Assembly: GCA_010909165.1 (NCBI GenBank)
Contig: MU008169.1
Coordinates: 868,001-932,000, forward strand
Reading direction: 5' to 3'
Length of the DNA stretch: 64,000 nt
Source of the DNA: Anthoceros angustus
Taxonomy: Eukaryota > Streptophyta > Anthocerotopsida > Anthocerotales > Anthocerotaceae
The notes beneath the pieces are model-generated. The model was given only the letters and a program-made list of their open reading frames with translations, was not told the DNA's origin and ran no database searches. Shown here piece after piece: positions 1-9,090 of the stretch. Both the position numbers and the translations under genes were made by a program. Position 1 is the first letter of the stretch. Each line of letters opens with the position of its first letter.

Positions 1-330
1 ACAACTTTATTTATACAACAACAACAACAACTTTATTTATGTCCACTAAGGATGGAAGAACCATCATGGGACAGAGATAGTACAGCGTAAAAGAGGTTTA
101 AATACCGAGTTCACTTACGTACATGACTACCAGTGCAAATAACAATTTATCGGTAATTGTGTGTGTAAAATCGCCATTAAAATTTCATTGAAACACCGAT
201 TAGGAAGATCGTCACGAGGCCACGAGACACTCCGAGCTGCTCTTGTCGGATCGTTCTCTTGCCTGCCTGCTACCCGGGTTTTCGACATACATGCAAGCAC
301 TTGTCCCGTGATCATCCAATGTCCCTTCCC
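1..330 (-). repeat. Probable 3' LTR of a decayed Ty3/gypsy element, cut by the window edge
   Basis: Read on the minus strand, this stretch lies just beyond the protease-linked coding remnant. It contains a TATA-like tattta box and, near the window edge, an AATAAA signal followed by a run of gttgtt, which is typical of the R/U5 part of plant Ty3/gypsy LTRs. No matching 5' LTR is visible: the other end of the element stops at about 2265 in unrelated AT-rich DNA. The inner LTR boundary is a guess, placed where coding similarity ends near 320. An unrelated low-complexity 3' flank is the alternative. Confidence 0.35.
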
Positions 331-798
331 TCATCAGTTCTTGGGTTTCTTCCCACACTTCAGCCCTGTGGACACTCTTCGCTGCGCATGCGGTGACCGC
401 CAATAAACTGCCTGGCTTTTCACCATTTCTCCTCATGCTGAGCGGAATTCTGGCTATGTGTGAGAAGTCCCCGTCTCACCATCGCGGTCTGTAAAATGCC
501 ACCGAGTGCAATGGATCTACTCCCATTGCCGGTCCGTGTGTGGCATCAGCGCCAAGCAACACATCATAATTTCTTGCATTAGATACCAACCTCAATGACC
601 GAAGCATCCTCGGTGCTTGGCTTGAGCTGTATGCGAATCGGATCCCGAGTGATCCCCATCACTTGCTCTTTGGTACCCGCAGACGTGGAGATGCGCACCT
701 CACATGGCTTCAATTTGTCTCCGTATAGCTGGAGTGCCTTCTGCACACGGGCACCAAGCAGCACTGGATCCGCACCCGTATCTACCAGCACACATTCT
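331..798 (-). pseudogene. Retropepsin (protease) remnant of a Ty3/gypsy element, frameshifted
   Basis: The minus strand encodes the retropepsin active-site motif LVDTGAD (about 770-790) followed by the flap region. Further on, in another frame, comes the YDVLLGAD motif (about 545-570) typical of the C-terminal half of these proteases. The reading frame is broken: the protease is one base out of frame with gag near 795-799, it shifts again near 590 after an in-frame stop, and a TGA stop lies near 484. Coding-like sequence continues to about 330, but reverse transcriptase and integrase are missing. The element is therefore internally deleted and cannot be autonomous. The family assignment rests on the DTGA motif and gag linkage. 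Confidence 0.75.
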
Positions 799-2262
799 GG
801 GGCAATTCACTGTGACTTCTCGACCTTGATTGTCCACCATGGCGACGCCCCCTTTTCCTCGGGCAGCTGATTTCAAATGTTCACCACACAAGCTGGTAAG
901 CCCGAACACTATGTCGACCTTTGCGGATGCCTTTTTCATCCAGGCCTGCATTGCCTGCTTGAATGGCTGCACCTTGACTCCCAGATCACGTAAGCTAACC
1001 ATGGGCATATCCATTGCCCTTTCCAGTAGGAGCTCCATACTGGGCGATTTTCTTTCTGAGGGGTTCACGGACTCATGATCCTCCACCTGCCTGAAGGCCG
1101 TGGGCATTTTGAGTTGATTTCTCGCCCTAATCCTTTTCCCTTTGACACCTTCCCCCATGACAATGTCACCTTTCATACCAGGGGCCACCTCCATGGTCAT
1201 CAATGCATATACTTCTTGATCCGAGTCATACTCCTCCAAAGGTGTGTTTGCGACTCCTGGTGTGCTTGCATTCATTGCCAACTGCTCTTGCAGTCTGTGC
1301 ACCTCACTGAGAAGCGCCTTTCGAGTGTAACCCACCGACGGTTTTATTTTGTCACCCAGCCGATCCCCAGCTCCTTTGGGCTTAAATTCTGGGTGAGCTT
1401 GCCAACATGCTGCCTCCATGTGACCTGTTTTGGCACAGGTCCTGCACACCTCCTTTTCCTTAGCTCCACCAACTCGGCATTCAAAGGCTTTGTGCGCACC
1501 CCTGCATCGCAGGCACTTTACCGTTGCCTTGGTGCTGACCGCACTGTTGGCTGGACGTTCCCTGGCAGGTGAATTTCTCCGCAGAGCATTCCCTTGTGAC
1601 TGTTCACGATGGGAGGTCCTTCCTTGTAGCTTTTGTGTATTTGCGGCATGCTGGTGCCCTTTGACGAGATTATGTTCTTCCCAATATGCACTGGTCACAG
1701 CGTCTCCTTTCATGACCCTTTCCGCCATTTCATAAGCCTGCTCCAACTCATAGTTTGCACCATGCAGCATGTGGAGAAAGTTAGCAATCACCCTCCTCTG
1801 TCTACCCGGAAGGGCGGCTATGTAGATTTGTGCGGCTTCCCGCATCGTCTTCACTCGTGTGTCCTTTACCAACTGCCTTAATCTCAGGTACGCCGACCTA
1901 AGGGGCTCATTGGGCTTGATGATGAATCTCGACAGCTCCTGGATCTTTTCTATGGAAGATACCGGAAACATCTCTACAAACCTGCTGAACATTTCATCCA
2001 CCAGGTATGTGATAGCCGCCGCTTGCGTCGAACTGGACATTGCCCCCTCTTCATCTCCTTTCAAAGCCTTTTTAGCTCTGTCTGCCTGCGCCAGAGACCG
2101 AGCATCTTGCAAAATTTGATCCTTGCAATCACGGTAACACGTTAGAGCTTCTCCTGCCAAGAATGTGCTCATTTTCCTCAACGCCATCTCAGGGGTAAAT
2201 TCCGACTTGTACTTGAGCACCATCTCATCAATCGCCCATCTGAACTTTTCTTCGAAGTCAGC
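700..2262 (-). CDS. Ty3/gypsy retrotransposon Gag polyprotein, 5'-truncated
   Basis: The minus strand has an open frame of about 500 codons (first ATG at 2223; coding similarity extends upstream to about 2262 before a stop). The first part is a retrotransposon gag capsid-like domain. It is followed by a basic linker and two CCHC zinc knuckles: a CX2CX3HX4C knuckle (CLRCRGAHKAFEC) and a canonical CX2CX4HX4C knuckle (CRTCAKTGHMEAAC). Gag packages the element RNA into virus-like particles in the cytoplasm. Near 795-799 the frame leaves protease homology, so the last 35 or so residues of this frame are out-of-frame readthrough. The N-terminal part of gag is absent, replaced by AT-rich sequence. 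This is a dead fragment rather than a host gene. Confidence 0.82.
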   Translation of the reverse strand, partial: ADFEEKFRWAIDEMVLKYKSEFTPEMALRKMSTFLAGEALTCYRDCKDQILQDARSLAQADRAKKALKGDEEGAMSSSTQAAAITYLVDEMFSRFVEMFPVSSIEKIQELSRFIIKPNEPLRSAYLRLRQLVKDTRVKTMREAAQIYIAALPGRQRRVIANFLHMLHGANYELEQAYEMAERVMKGDAVTSAYWEEHNLVKGHQHAANTQKLQGRTSHREQSQGNALRRNSPARERPANSAVSTKATVKCLRCRGAHKAFECRVGGAKEKEVCRTCAKTGHMEAACWQAHPEFKPKGAGDRLGDKIKPSVGYTRKALLSEVHRLQEQLAMNASTPGVANTPLEEYDSDQEVYALMTMEVAPGMKGDIVMGEGVKGKRIRARNQLKMPTAFRQVEDHESVNPSERKSPSMELLLERAMDMPMVSLRDLGVKVQPFKQAMQAWMKKASAKVDIVFGLTSLCGEHLKSAARGKGGVAMVDNQGREVTVNCPRMCAGRYGCGSSAAWCPCAEGTPAIRRQIEAM

Positions 2263-3772
2263 GATAGCTTAGTTTTTTATTTGTTATCAAAATCACTCTA
2301 AGAATGCATGCTATATTTGTTCTATGATATACTCACAAATTTCAAGAGCTTTCATGCTGAATTTGTTCTATGGTATACTTACTCACGAATTTCAAGAGGT
2401 TGCATATTATATTTATCCTAATAATGCTCATAAATTTCAAGAGCTTGAAGTAGGCCGGCCTTCCTTTAACTCGGAACCCATTCACATGTCACAAGTAGTT
2501 ACAATGCATATGTGGTTTTCGGCCAACTCACTCTAATTGCTTTCTTGATCATAGTATCTTTATTTTTTTATTAAATCATATATAATTGTAAATTACAAAA
2601 GACATATGACACTCTCCAAGTTCTCCTCTCCGAATGGTGAGCTTGGTATCATGTGACTCAATTTGTTATTTTTCTTGCAGAAACACTCAAGATCCCTTGA
2701 CGTTCTACTTGAAGGCTACTTCAATCAATGGTTACAGCTAGGCCGGGACATTGCAAATCATAAACTGAAGTTTCTATCGCATGTTCTTCAATCTCTAAAC
2801 AAACAAGTCCCTAGTATTAGATATTGTGCTTATGAATAATGTGACAAAAGAATGGGAGATCTACTTGGTTGAGATTCCGGACATGTCTTATGATGTGCTT
2901 AAAGCTCCCATGCCCTTCATTTACAAAGCTCATGCCACTAGAAGATCTCATTGACATGACCTTTGTAAATAAATTGGATGAGACCTAGTGCATGTTCAAA
3001 TATATGTTAGGAATCTCACGAAGCTAGTCTGTGCGATACCAGCGGTCTTGTTTTGGTTACTACCCAATGTGATATTCACCAAGGATCCATCATGACATTC
3101 TCTTATAGGCTCTACCTAAAATCGAAGGTAAACTGATCAAGTTGGCCCATGCTGCGGTTGCGAGAGGGCAAGAGGAAGACTTTCTTCCCGTGTCTCTCTC
3201 TTTGTCTAATATGGAAACCCAACTTAAATTCCGCTCTTTGGAATCCTTGTACAATAAGTTCTTGTTGTAAATAAATTAGATGAGAGCTCATAACACGTTC
3301 AAAGATATATCGGAAATCTCAACCAAACTAGTCTTCAGTTCATTTGTCACATTATTAACGGAGCACAGCCTTAAATACCGAGAAACTGCATTTGTGCTTG
3401 GAAAAAAGAACATGGGTTAAAAACTTTAGTGTCAACTTGTAGTGCTTTAGCTAATTTATATCCATGCTTTAGATATCGATTAGTTGAAGCGAAGTACTAT
3501 GACTCCAAATTTTGTTCGACACGTGTGAACCATCAATATAGGCACTGCGGCCTAAAATAAAGACTCTTGCCAAATATTTAAATAACTATAATAATGAAGA
3601 AAGAGAATTGAAGGAAACTTAAAAAAAGAAATTACTACCGAATTTTAGAATGACTACATGAAGAAGACAACTCTAGAACCAAACCTTAAACCTTAATAGA
3701 CGACTGAAAGAAACTCGAAAGGAAATTGAACATATACTAGTGCATTTACATTTACGAGAAAGGGGTAATTCA
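2262..3772. repeat. Dispersed repeat family, copy 1 (longest)
   Basis: This 1.5-kb AT-rich block shares long stretches with 5190-5963 and shorter ones with 11195-11420 and 29285-29345. Shared landmarks are a start like ttatcaaaatcactct and an end at aaaggggtaattcac. Two internal pieces read like coding sequence on the plus strand (about 2817-2953 and 3117-3270), each open for about 45-50 codons and without recognisable homology. They are missing from copy 2, which is shorter. No terminal inverted repeats or transposase are visible, so the element class is unknown. Confidence 0.6.
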
Positions 3773-4140
3773 CTCTCTGTTATGCCTTGTGTGATTCTTT
3801 GATGACTCCCTATTATGGCTTGTGTGTTGTGCACACTCTTCACTCTCTATTATGCCTTGTGCAACTCCCCATTATGGCTTGTGCTTTGTGATCACTCTTT
3901 ACTCTCCATTCCCTCCCATTATAGCTTGTGCTTTGTGACCACTCTTTCCTTTTCCACTCCCAGCGTTATGGCATGAGTTGTGACCACTCTTCACTCGCTG
4001 TTATGCCTTTTGTGCTGAGGCCACTCCCTACTCGCATCAGCCATAGCTTATGCGTCGCGGCCACTCTCGACTCTTAGTTTTAGGCGCTATGTTATGGCAA
4101 CTCTTCATGTGTGGTAAAGATTCCTTGCAGTATCTGTACT
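3773..4140. repeat. Degenerate short repeats (cactctt / tatgccttgtg)
   Basis: The stretch consists of imperfect reiterations of words such as ccactcttcactc and tatgccttgtgt at irregular 40-60 bp spacing. It leads directly into the regular 60-bp array that follows. No gene is visible. Confidence 0.5.
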
Positions 4141-4470
4141 GTATCAACCTTATGTTTTGAAGCCTTTGTGTTGTAACAAGTTGGGTGTTTTGGTGTATCT
4201 ATGTTGTGGCCACTCTATGAGGACTTTGTGTAGTAACACGATGGGTATTCTAGCAAATATATGTTGTGGCCACTCTCTAACATCTTTGTATTGTAACAAG
4301 TTGGGTGTTTTAGGGGACTATGTTGTGGCCACACTCTGAAGACTTTTTGTTGTAATAAGTTGGGTGTTTTAGTGGATCTATGTTGTGGGCACACACTTAA
4401 GACTTTGTGTTGTAATAAGTTGGGTGTTTTAGTGTATCTATGTTGTGGCCACACGCTACTCTCAGTTATA
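4141..4470. repeat. 60-bp tandem minisatellite, about five copies
   Basis: The landmark atgttgtggcc recurs at 4201, 4261, 4320, 4380 and 4440, giving a 59-60 bp period. Each unit also carries ttgtgttgtaa followed by a stretch close to agttgggtgttttag. The period is a multiple of three, so spurious 60-80 codon open frames run through it on both strands; they are not genes. Degenerate relatives rich in tgttgta continue to about 4700. Confidence 0.85.
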
Positions 4471-5189
4471 GCCTCTATGTTGTGGCCAATCTTAATTTGT
4501 TATAATGATTCCATGTTGTATCGTATCGACCCTGTGTTGTGAGGACTTTGTGTTGTAACAAGTTGGGTACCTTTCAGCGGATCTATCCTAGATGATTGTG
4601 TGTTGTAGCAAGCTTGTGTAAAATGTAAAAATCTTGTGTCGTAGGTTGTGTGTTGTAGTAATTATTTTGTAGGTTGCGTATTGTAGTAATTGTTTTACGA
4701 TAATTGTCATAGTTTTATTATAGTAATTTTATTACAATATAATTTACAACTCTCTTTGAACTGTAGTTTGAACTACTTTGTGCTAGCTGGCGTATTATAG
4801 CATATAACACATCTTAGGAGGCATAACTACGTGCGTGTTGTATAAGCAATATGAGATGTAAGAGCCAAGTCATAGCTGGAGTTTTAGTGGGGCATATTGT
4901 ATGAGCATTATGAGTGCAGTGATGGACATATTCAGCCTCCTATAGTCTATTGCATGTATTATAGCAGCTCTGAACTGACAACCGTTCAGAGCACACTAGA
5001 TAGATTATCTTATATGAAATGTAAAATATTTTCTACTTCATGAACGCGAAAACTCTGGCCGGGAACCGAACTTGCATCCACCTAGTGATAAGGCAACACT
5101 CTACCATGAGATCAAATCAATACCAGCAAGTCATGCTTTTTAGGCTTTATGTACACAATAGCCCAAAACTTTTATTGAAAATTGAAAGT
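4471..5189. other. AT-rich intergenic stretch with decayed tgttgta repeats and a tRNA-like remnant
   Basis: No gene is visible. The first 230 bases are decayed relatives of the upstream minisatellite. On the minus strand at about 5042-5110 there is a degenerate tRNA-like sequence with an A-box-like tggtagagtgt and a B-box-like gttcggttcc, but the arms do not pair well. A similar remnant sits at 11065-11140, again just before a copy of the dispersed repeat, so it may be a SINE head or the edge of that repeat. Confidence 0.4.
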
Positions 5190-5963
5190 TTGGTCTAGTT
5201 TGGCTTTCTAATCGTTATCAAAATCACTCTGAGGGTGCATGAGATATTTGTGTTGTGATAGACTCATAAATTTTAAGAGCTTGAAGTGGATCGACCTTCA
5301 TCATACTGAGGAACCCTAGAGCAGTTGCAGCAATTACGTGGTTTCAAGCCAGTCCACTTCAAATGTTTTCTTGATCCTAGCATCTTAAATTTTTGTAAAA
5401 TCATACCTAAGTGTAAATTACAAAGCCCATGCCATCACTAGAAGATCCTCATTGGCATGAGCTCTCTAAATAAATTGGATGAGAGCACATAGCACGTTCA
5501 AAGATATGTCGGGAAGCTCAACCAAACTAGTCTCCAAGTCCGTTGTCACAATGTTAACGGAGCATAGCCTTCAATGCCGAGAAACTATTTTTGTGCTTAG
5601 AAAAAAGAACATGGATTAAAACCTTCAGTGTTAACTTGTAGTGTTTTAGCTAATTTATATCCAGGCTTTAGATATCCATTAGTTGAAGGCAAGTACCATG
5701 ATGCCAAATTTTGTTCAACATGTGTGAACCATCAATATAGGCATTCAGGCCTAAAGCAAAGACTCTTGCCAAATCTTTAAATAACTATAATAATGAAGAA
5801 AGAAAATTGAAGGAAACTTGAAAGAAGAAACTACTACCCAATTTTGGAATGACTACATGAAAGAAGACAACTCTAAAACCAAAACCTTAAATCTTGAACG
5901 ACGACTGAAAGGAAATTGAACATATACTAGTGCATTTACATTTACGAGAAAGGGGTAATTCAC
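5190..5963. repeat. Dispersed repeat family, copy 2 (internally deleted)
   Basis: This stretch matches copy 1 at both ends (the ttatcaaaatcactct start and the aaaggggtaattcac end) with scattered substitutions. The 5760-5963 part is near-identical to 3562-3772. The central coding-like pieces of copy 1 are deleted here. No open frame of note is present. Confidence 0.7.
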
Positions 5964-7330
5964 ATATAGGCTTCAAAACAATATAATCTTGATAATTAGT
6001 GATGATGAATATCCAAATAATTTAGATCCCAAGGTTCTTATGTCTTACCTAGATAGTTTTATCCTATCTCCACTTAGCTACCGTACCCCAAGGGGTGGTT
6101 CAACAGGATAATGTCGAAATAATTATTTTTTGAAAAAAATAAGGTTCAACATAAATATTTATATTTTTAAAATTTCAACATTTACAAAAAATAATTTTAT
6201 CAAATTTCAAAATTTATTAAAATATATAGGTATATACATAAAACTCATGGATATGTATAGACCTCTCCTAAATAGGCCCTATTTTTCCACACAAACACTA
6301 GTTTCCTTATTTTCGGCATCATAAACTCATAAATTTTTACCTATTCAACATTTTAAGTATAATAATTTCTGGATTTTCAACTTTTACTAATTTTAGTTAA
6401 TTAACGCCGAATCACCCCTTGGGGTACGGTATTCAATAACATGTTCTTATTTAAGGTCTCTTATTACCATGAAAAAAGATAGAATCCCGTGTTTTGTGAT
6501 ACACGTTGAATATTTACATATCATATAGAGGTATATTTGTCTATGTAGTTGAGTATGTGTTAGACCTTTTTTTTGTCATTAATGGTAATTGAGAAGGATA
6601 ATACCATGTATGAGGATAAGTTAGATAGAAATAATATTAAATTATAACTAGATAATAATATCTTAATATATCTAGATTGCATAGAAAAATTTCAATAGTG
6701 AGAAGGCATGTCAAAGTAGTTGAGGCATGAGGTGAGAGATTCGATTTGTCGAAGTAAGGATTGGTTTCATCAACCCTACAACAAATTAGTCGTCAAATAA
6801 GTTGTTGTCATCGTGGAGAAAGAGGTAATTCACATATAGGCTTCAAAAAGTTATAGTCTTGATAATTGGTCATGATGAATATTAAAATAATTTATGATCC
6901 CAAGGTTCTCATGTCTTATCCTAGATAGTTTTGCCTTATCTCCAATTATCTATTCAATAATATGTTCTTATTTAAGGTGCCCCATTACCATAAAAAAAGA
7001 AGAAGCAAAACTCGTGTTTTGTGATAAATGTTAACTGTTTATATATCATATTCTGATATATATTTTTTCGTAGTTGCACATTGCTTAATTTATTTTTCAC
7101 TATTGGTAATTTAATATGATTATATGATATATAAGGATAAGTTATATTAAAATATTTTTAGATTATAATTACATAATCATATCTTAATATATTTAGATTG
7201 CATAGAAAAAATTCAATAATGAGAAAGCAACTCAAAGAGGTAGAGGCATGAGGTGAGAGATTTGATAAGTCCAGGTAAGGATTGGTTTCATCAACCCTAT
7301 AACAAATAAGTCGTCATTTACCATTAAACA
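5964..7330. repeat. AT-rich tandem duplication, two units
   Basis: Unit one (about 5964-6828) and unit two (about 6829-7330) both start with cacatataggcttcaaaa and end near catcaaccctanaacaaat, with similar order in between. Unit one is longer mainly because a 349-bp MITE sits inside it (6081-6429). No gene is visible. A 16-28 bp joint near 6800-6828 repeats the aaagaggtaattcac end of the dispersed repeat, suggesting duplication by unequal exchange. Confidence 0.75.
6081..6429. mobile_element. 349-bp MITE with TA target-site duplication (Tc1/mariner-like)
   Basis: The ends are inverted repeats: ccgtaccccaaggggtggtt at 6081-6100 and its mirror caccccttggggtacgg at 6413-6429, matching at 20 of the outer 21 positions. 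TA flanks both sides (6079-6080 and 6430-6431). The tandem duplicate at about 6945-6960 keeps the empty site (tatctattcaataa, with one TA), which confirms insertion rather than chance. The interior is about 80% AT with no transposase. The TA duplication and small size fit a non-autonomous Tc1/mariner (Stowaway-like) MITE, though this terminal sequence is not the usual Stowaway one. Confidence 0.88.
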
Positions 7331-7483
7331 CTCAAAGTTAATGTTAAATACTCAAACTTTCATTGACTTTGAAACACCCAAGTCCACAAAATCTCCTGGC
7401 TCATACTGATTACAAAATATCTCGACCAAAAACCGTCGCCCTGCTATCAACCTTATAACGTAAATTGGCAAAAAGCTTCAGGC

Positions 7484-7836
7484 CGCCTACCAACCCTAAA
7501 ATACTTTGCGAGAACTTCCTTCGCCTACCAACCCTAAAACACTTCGCGAGAATTTCCTTCGCCTAACAACCCTAAAACACTTCGCGAGAACTTTCTTCGC
7601 CTACCAACCCTAAAACACTTCGCGAGAACTTCATTCGCCTACCAACCTTAAAACACTTCGCCAAAACTTCCTTTGCCTACCAACCCTAAAACACTTCGCG
7701 AGAACTTCCTTCGCCTACCAACCTTAAAACACTTCGCGAGAACTTCCTTCGCCTACCAACCCTAAAGCACTTCGCGAGAACTTCCTTCGCCTACCAACCC
7801 TAAAACACTTCGCGAGAACTTCCGGCGGCCTACCAA
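7484..7836. repeat. 38-bp tandem array, nine full copies
   Basis: The unit cgcctaccaaccctaaaaca followed by cttcgcgagaacttcctt starts at 7484, 7522, 7560, 7598, 7636, 7674, 7712, 7750 and 7788, giving an exact 38-bp period with few mismatches. Each unit holds one plant-telomere-like CCCTAAA heptamer and one TCGCGA palindrome. Two to three decayed units recur at 11468-11545, again directly before a DRD1/CLASSY pseudogene. The array is therefore part of the duplicated flank and not a telomere. Confidence 0.92.
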
Positions 7837-8345
7837 CGCTATGAAACACGGCATGTTCTTAGGTTTCTCATGTGTCTCAAGCCCCTTCTGCAAAGGGACG
7901 CCCCTTCCGTAAATGGTCTCTATGTTGTAGCGAACTTTGTATTGTGCCTACTCTGTATGGTAACGTCTCTGCATTGTTGTAGCAACTCTTGATTATTCGT
8001 GTGCTGTAGCAAGTCAGCTTATGTATTGTAGGACTATATTTTAGAGCCTTTCCCACCACAGATGATGTTGGACCTTGTTTGTTGGAGCAGCTCTCTATTA
8101 TAGCTATAGCTTACATCTTGTAATGATTATGTAGTGGGATGTTGTAGTAACTTGTATTGTAGCTTATATCTTGTAAGGATTATGTAGTGGGATGTTGTGG
8201 TAACTTGTGTTGTAGCTTATATCTTGTAATGATTAATTATGTAGTGGGATGTTGTGGTAACTTGTATTGTAGCTGGTGTGTTATAGCAATTCTGTCTTGT
8301 AGCTTTGTGTTGATTGGTACATGTTGTAGTGACTCTGAACCTTTA
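7837..8345. repeat. tgttgtag-rich repeat block upstream of CLASSY-like pseudogene copy A1
   Basis: The block consists of irregular reiterations of words such as tgttgtagcaactct and atcttgtaatgattatgtagtggga. Its order matches 11580-11960, where the same block again follows 38-bp units and precedes a pseudogene, so both belong to one duplicated segment. A shorter tandem of a roughly 58-bp word (gtagcttatatcttgtaa) lies at 8105-8240. No gene is visible. Confidence 0.6.
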
Positions 8346-8905
8346 TGTCTTGTTCTGTGGGCATGTGTTTGTGCAGGTGCCCCACTGGTGTTGAGCATCT
8401 GGGAATACGTTCAAAAACAATCTGCTTGGGCTCGAAGGGGCATTCCAGCGAGCTCCTCGGTGTTGCTGATGGGAAAGGAAAGGACATTCAACTTGAAGAA
8501 CGATGCTTCGAGGGTTCTTCTAACCTTCATCAAGGCTTGTGAAGAAGATATAAACCTTATTGCAGCCGCCAGGATCATACTGCTCGAGCCAGAATCTAAC
8601 CCAAGCGACACTCATCAAGCAGGGAGCAGGGCTTTTCGTGTGGGACAGGAGAAGGTGGTGATTGTGTGTCACCTGGTTGCGGCCGACACAACCAAAATCG
8701 AAAATCGTCGAAATGCCGTAGCCAAGGAATGGGTGCCCATCAATCTCTTCGGTACAGGAACTATTGTTGACAACAGGGATGAAGAAGTCAGTGATCCAAG
8801 TAATTGTGGGGATGATTTCTTTCAGTCAAATCCTCTAACGAAGCATATAAACAGGGTTTTTATCGCACACAAAGTCATGTCAACGTTAGCCTCCAGGTGA
8901 TGAAG
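8346..8905 (+). pseudogene. DRD1/CLASSY-like SNF2 pseudogene A1 (C-terminal helicase end only)
   Basis: From about 8465 the translation follows the last 140 or so residues of the intact gene at 17061-20900. It includes the motif V/VI region (RVLLTFIKAC, SRAFRVGQEK) and the C-terminal tail ending near HKVMSTLASR. ATP-binding motifs I-III are absent. Within motif V the intact CGEGVNLTGAS has become CEEDINLIAAA, which removes the conserved GxN region, so the copy could not work as an ATPase. The 5' part (8370-8465) matches the start of pseudogene B at 11985 instead, so this is a rearranged segment. It is open for about 140 codons but has no sensible start. Confidence 0.85.
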
Positions 8906-9090
8906 GTAATGCTGCTTAGTGGACGCTGATGTGGTTAAGGGACCAACTTGCTCCTTTACGTCTTGAGGATGCTACTATTGGAGATCTGGCCAGCAAGTTC
9001 TGGCCTTCACCTCACCCCAACTTTGTGACTAGCAAGCCAAGCTTGGTACCAAGTGAGAAGGTCCTAGGTGCTGCATTGGGCATTCAGATC
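8906..9090 (+). repeat. Duplicated 3' flank of the CLASSY-like copies, unit 1
   Basis: This stretch runs parallel to 10195-10440: aaggtaatgctgc, then a tggttaag word, then tacgtcttgagg and caagttctggccttcacctca. The same flank in decayed form follows pseudogene B at 14160-14350. It shows that the pseudogene and its downstream sequence were duplicated together. No gene is visible. Confidence 0.65.

Noticed and set aside
3117-3270. A host gene in the dispersed repeat
   Set aside because: Open for only about 50 codons, no start or splice partner, and absent from the second copy; kept as a finding, not a gene.
4157-4542. Cys/Leu-rich open frames on both strands
   Set aside because: They arise from the 60-bp repeat, whose length is a multiple of three.
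7484-7836. Interstitial telomere made of CCCTAAA
   Set aside because: The heptamer occurs once per 38-bp unit and never in direct succession; it is a satellite unit, not telomeric repeat.
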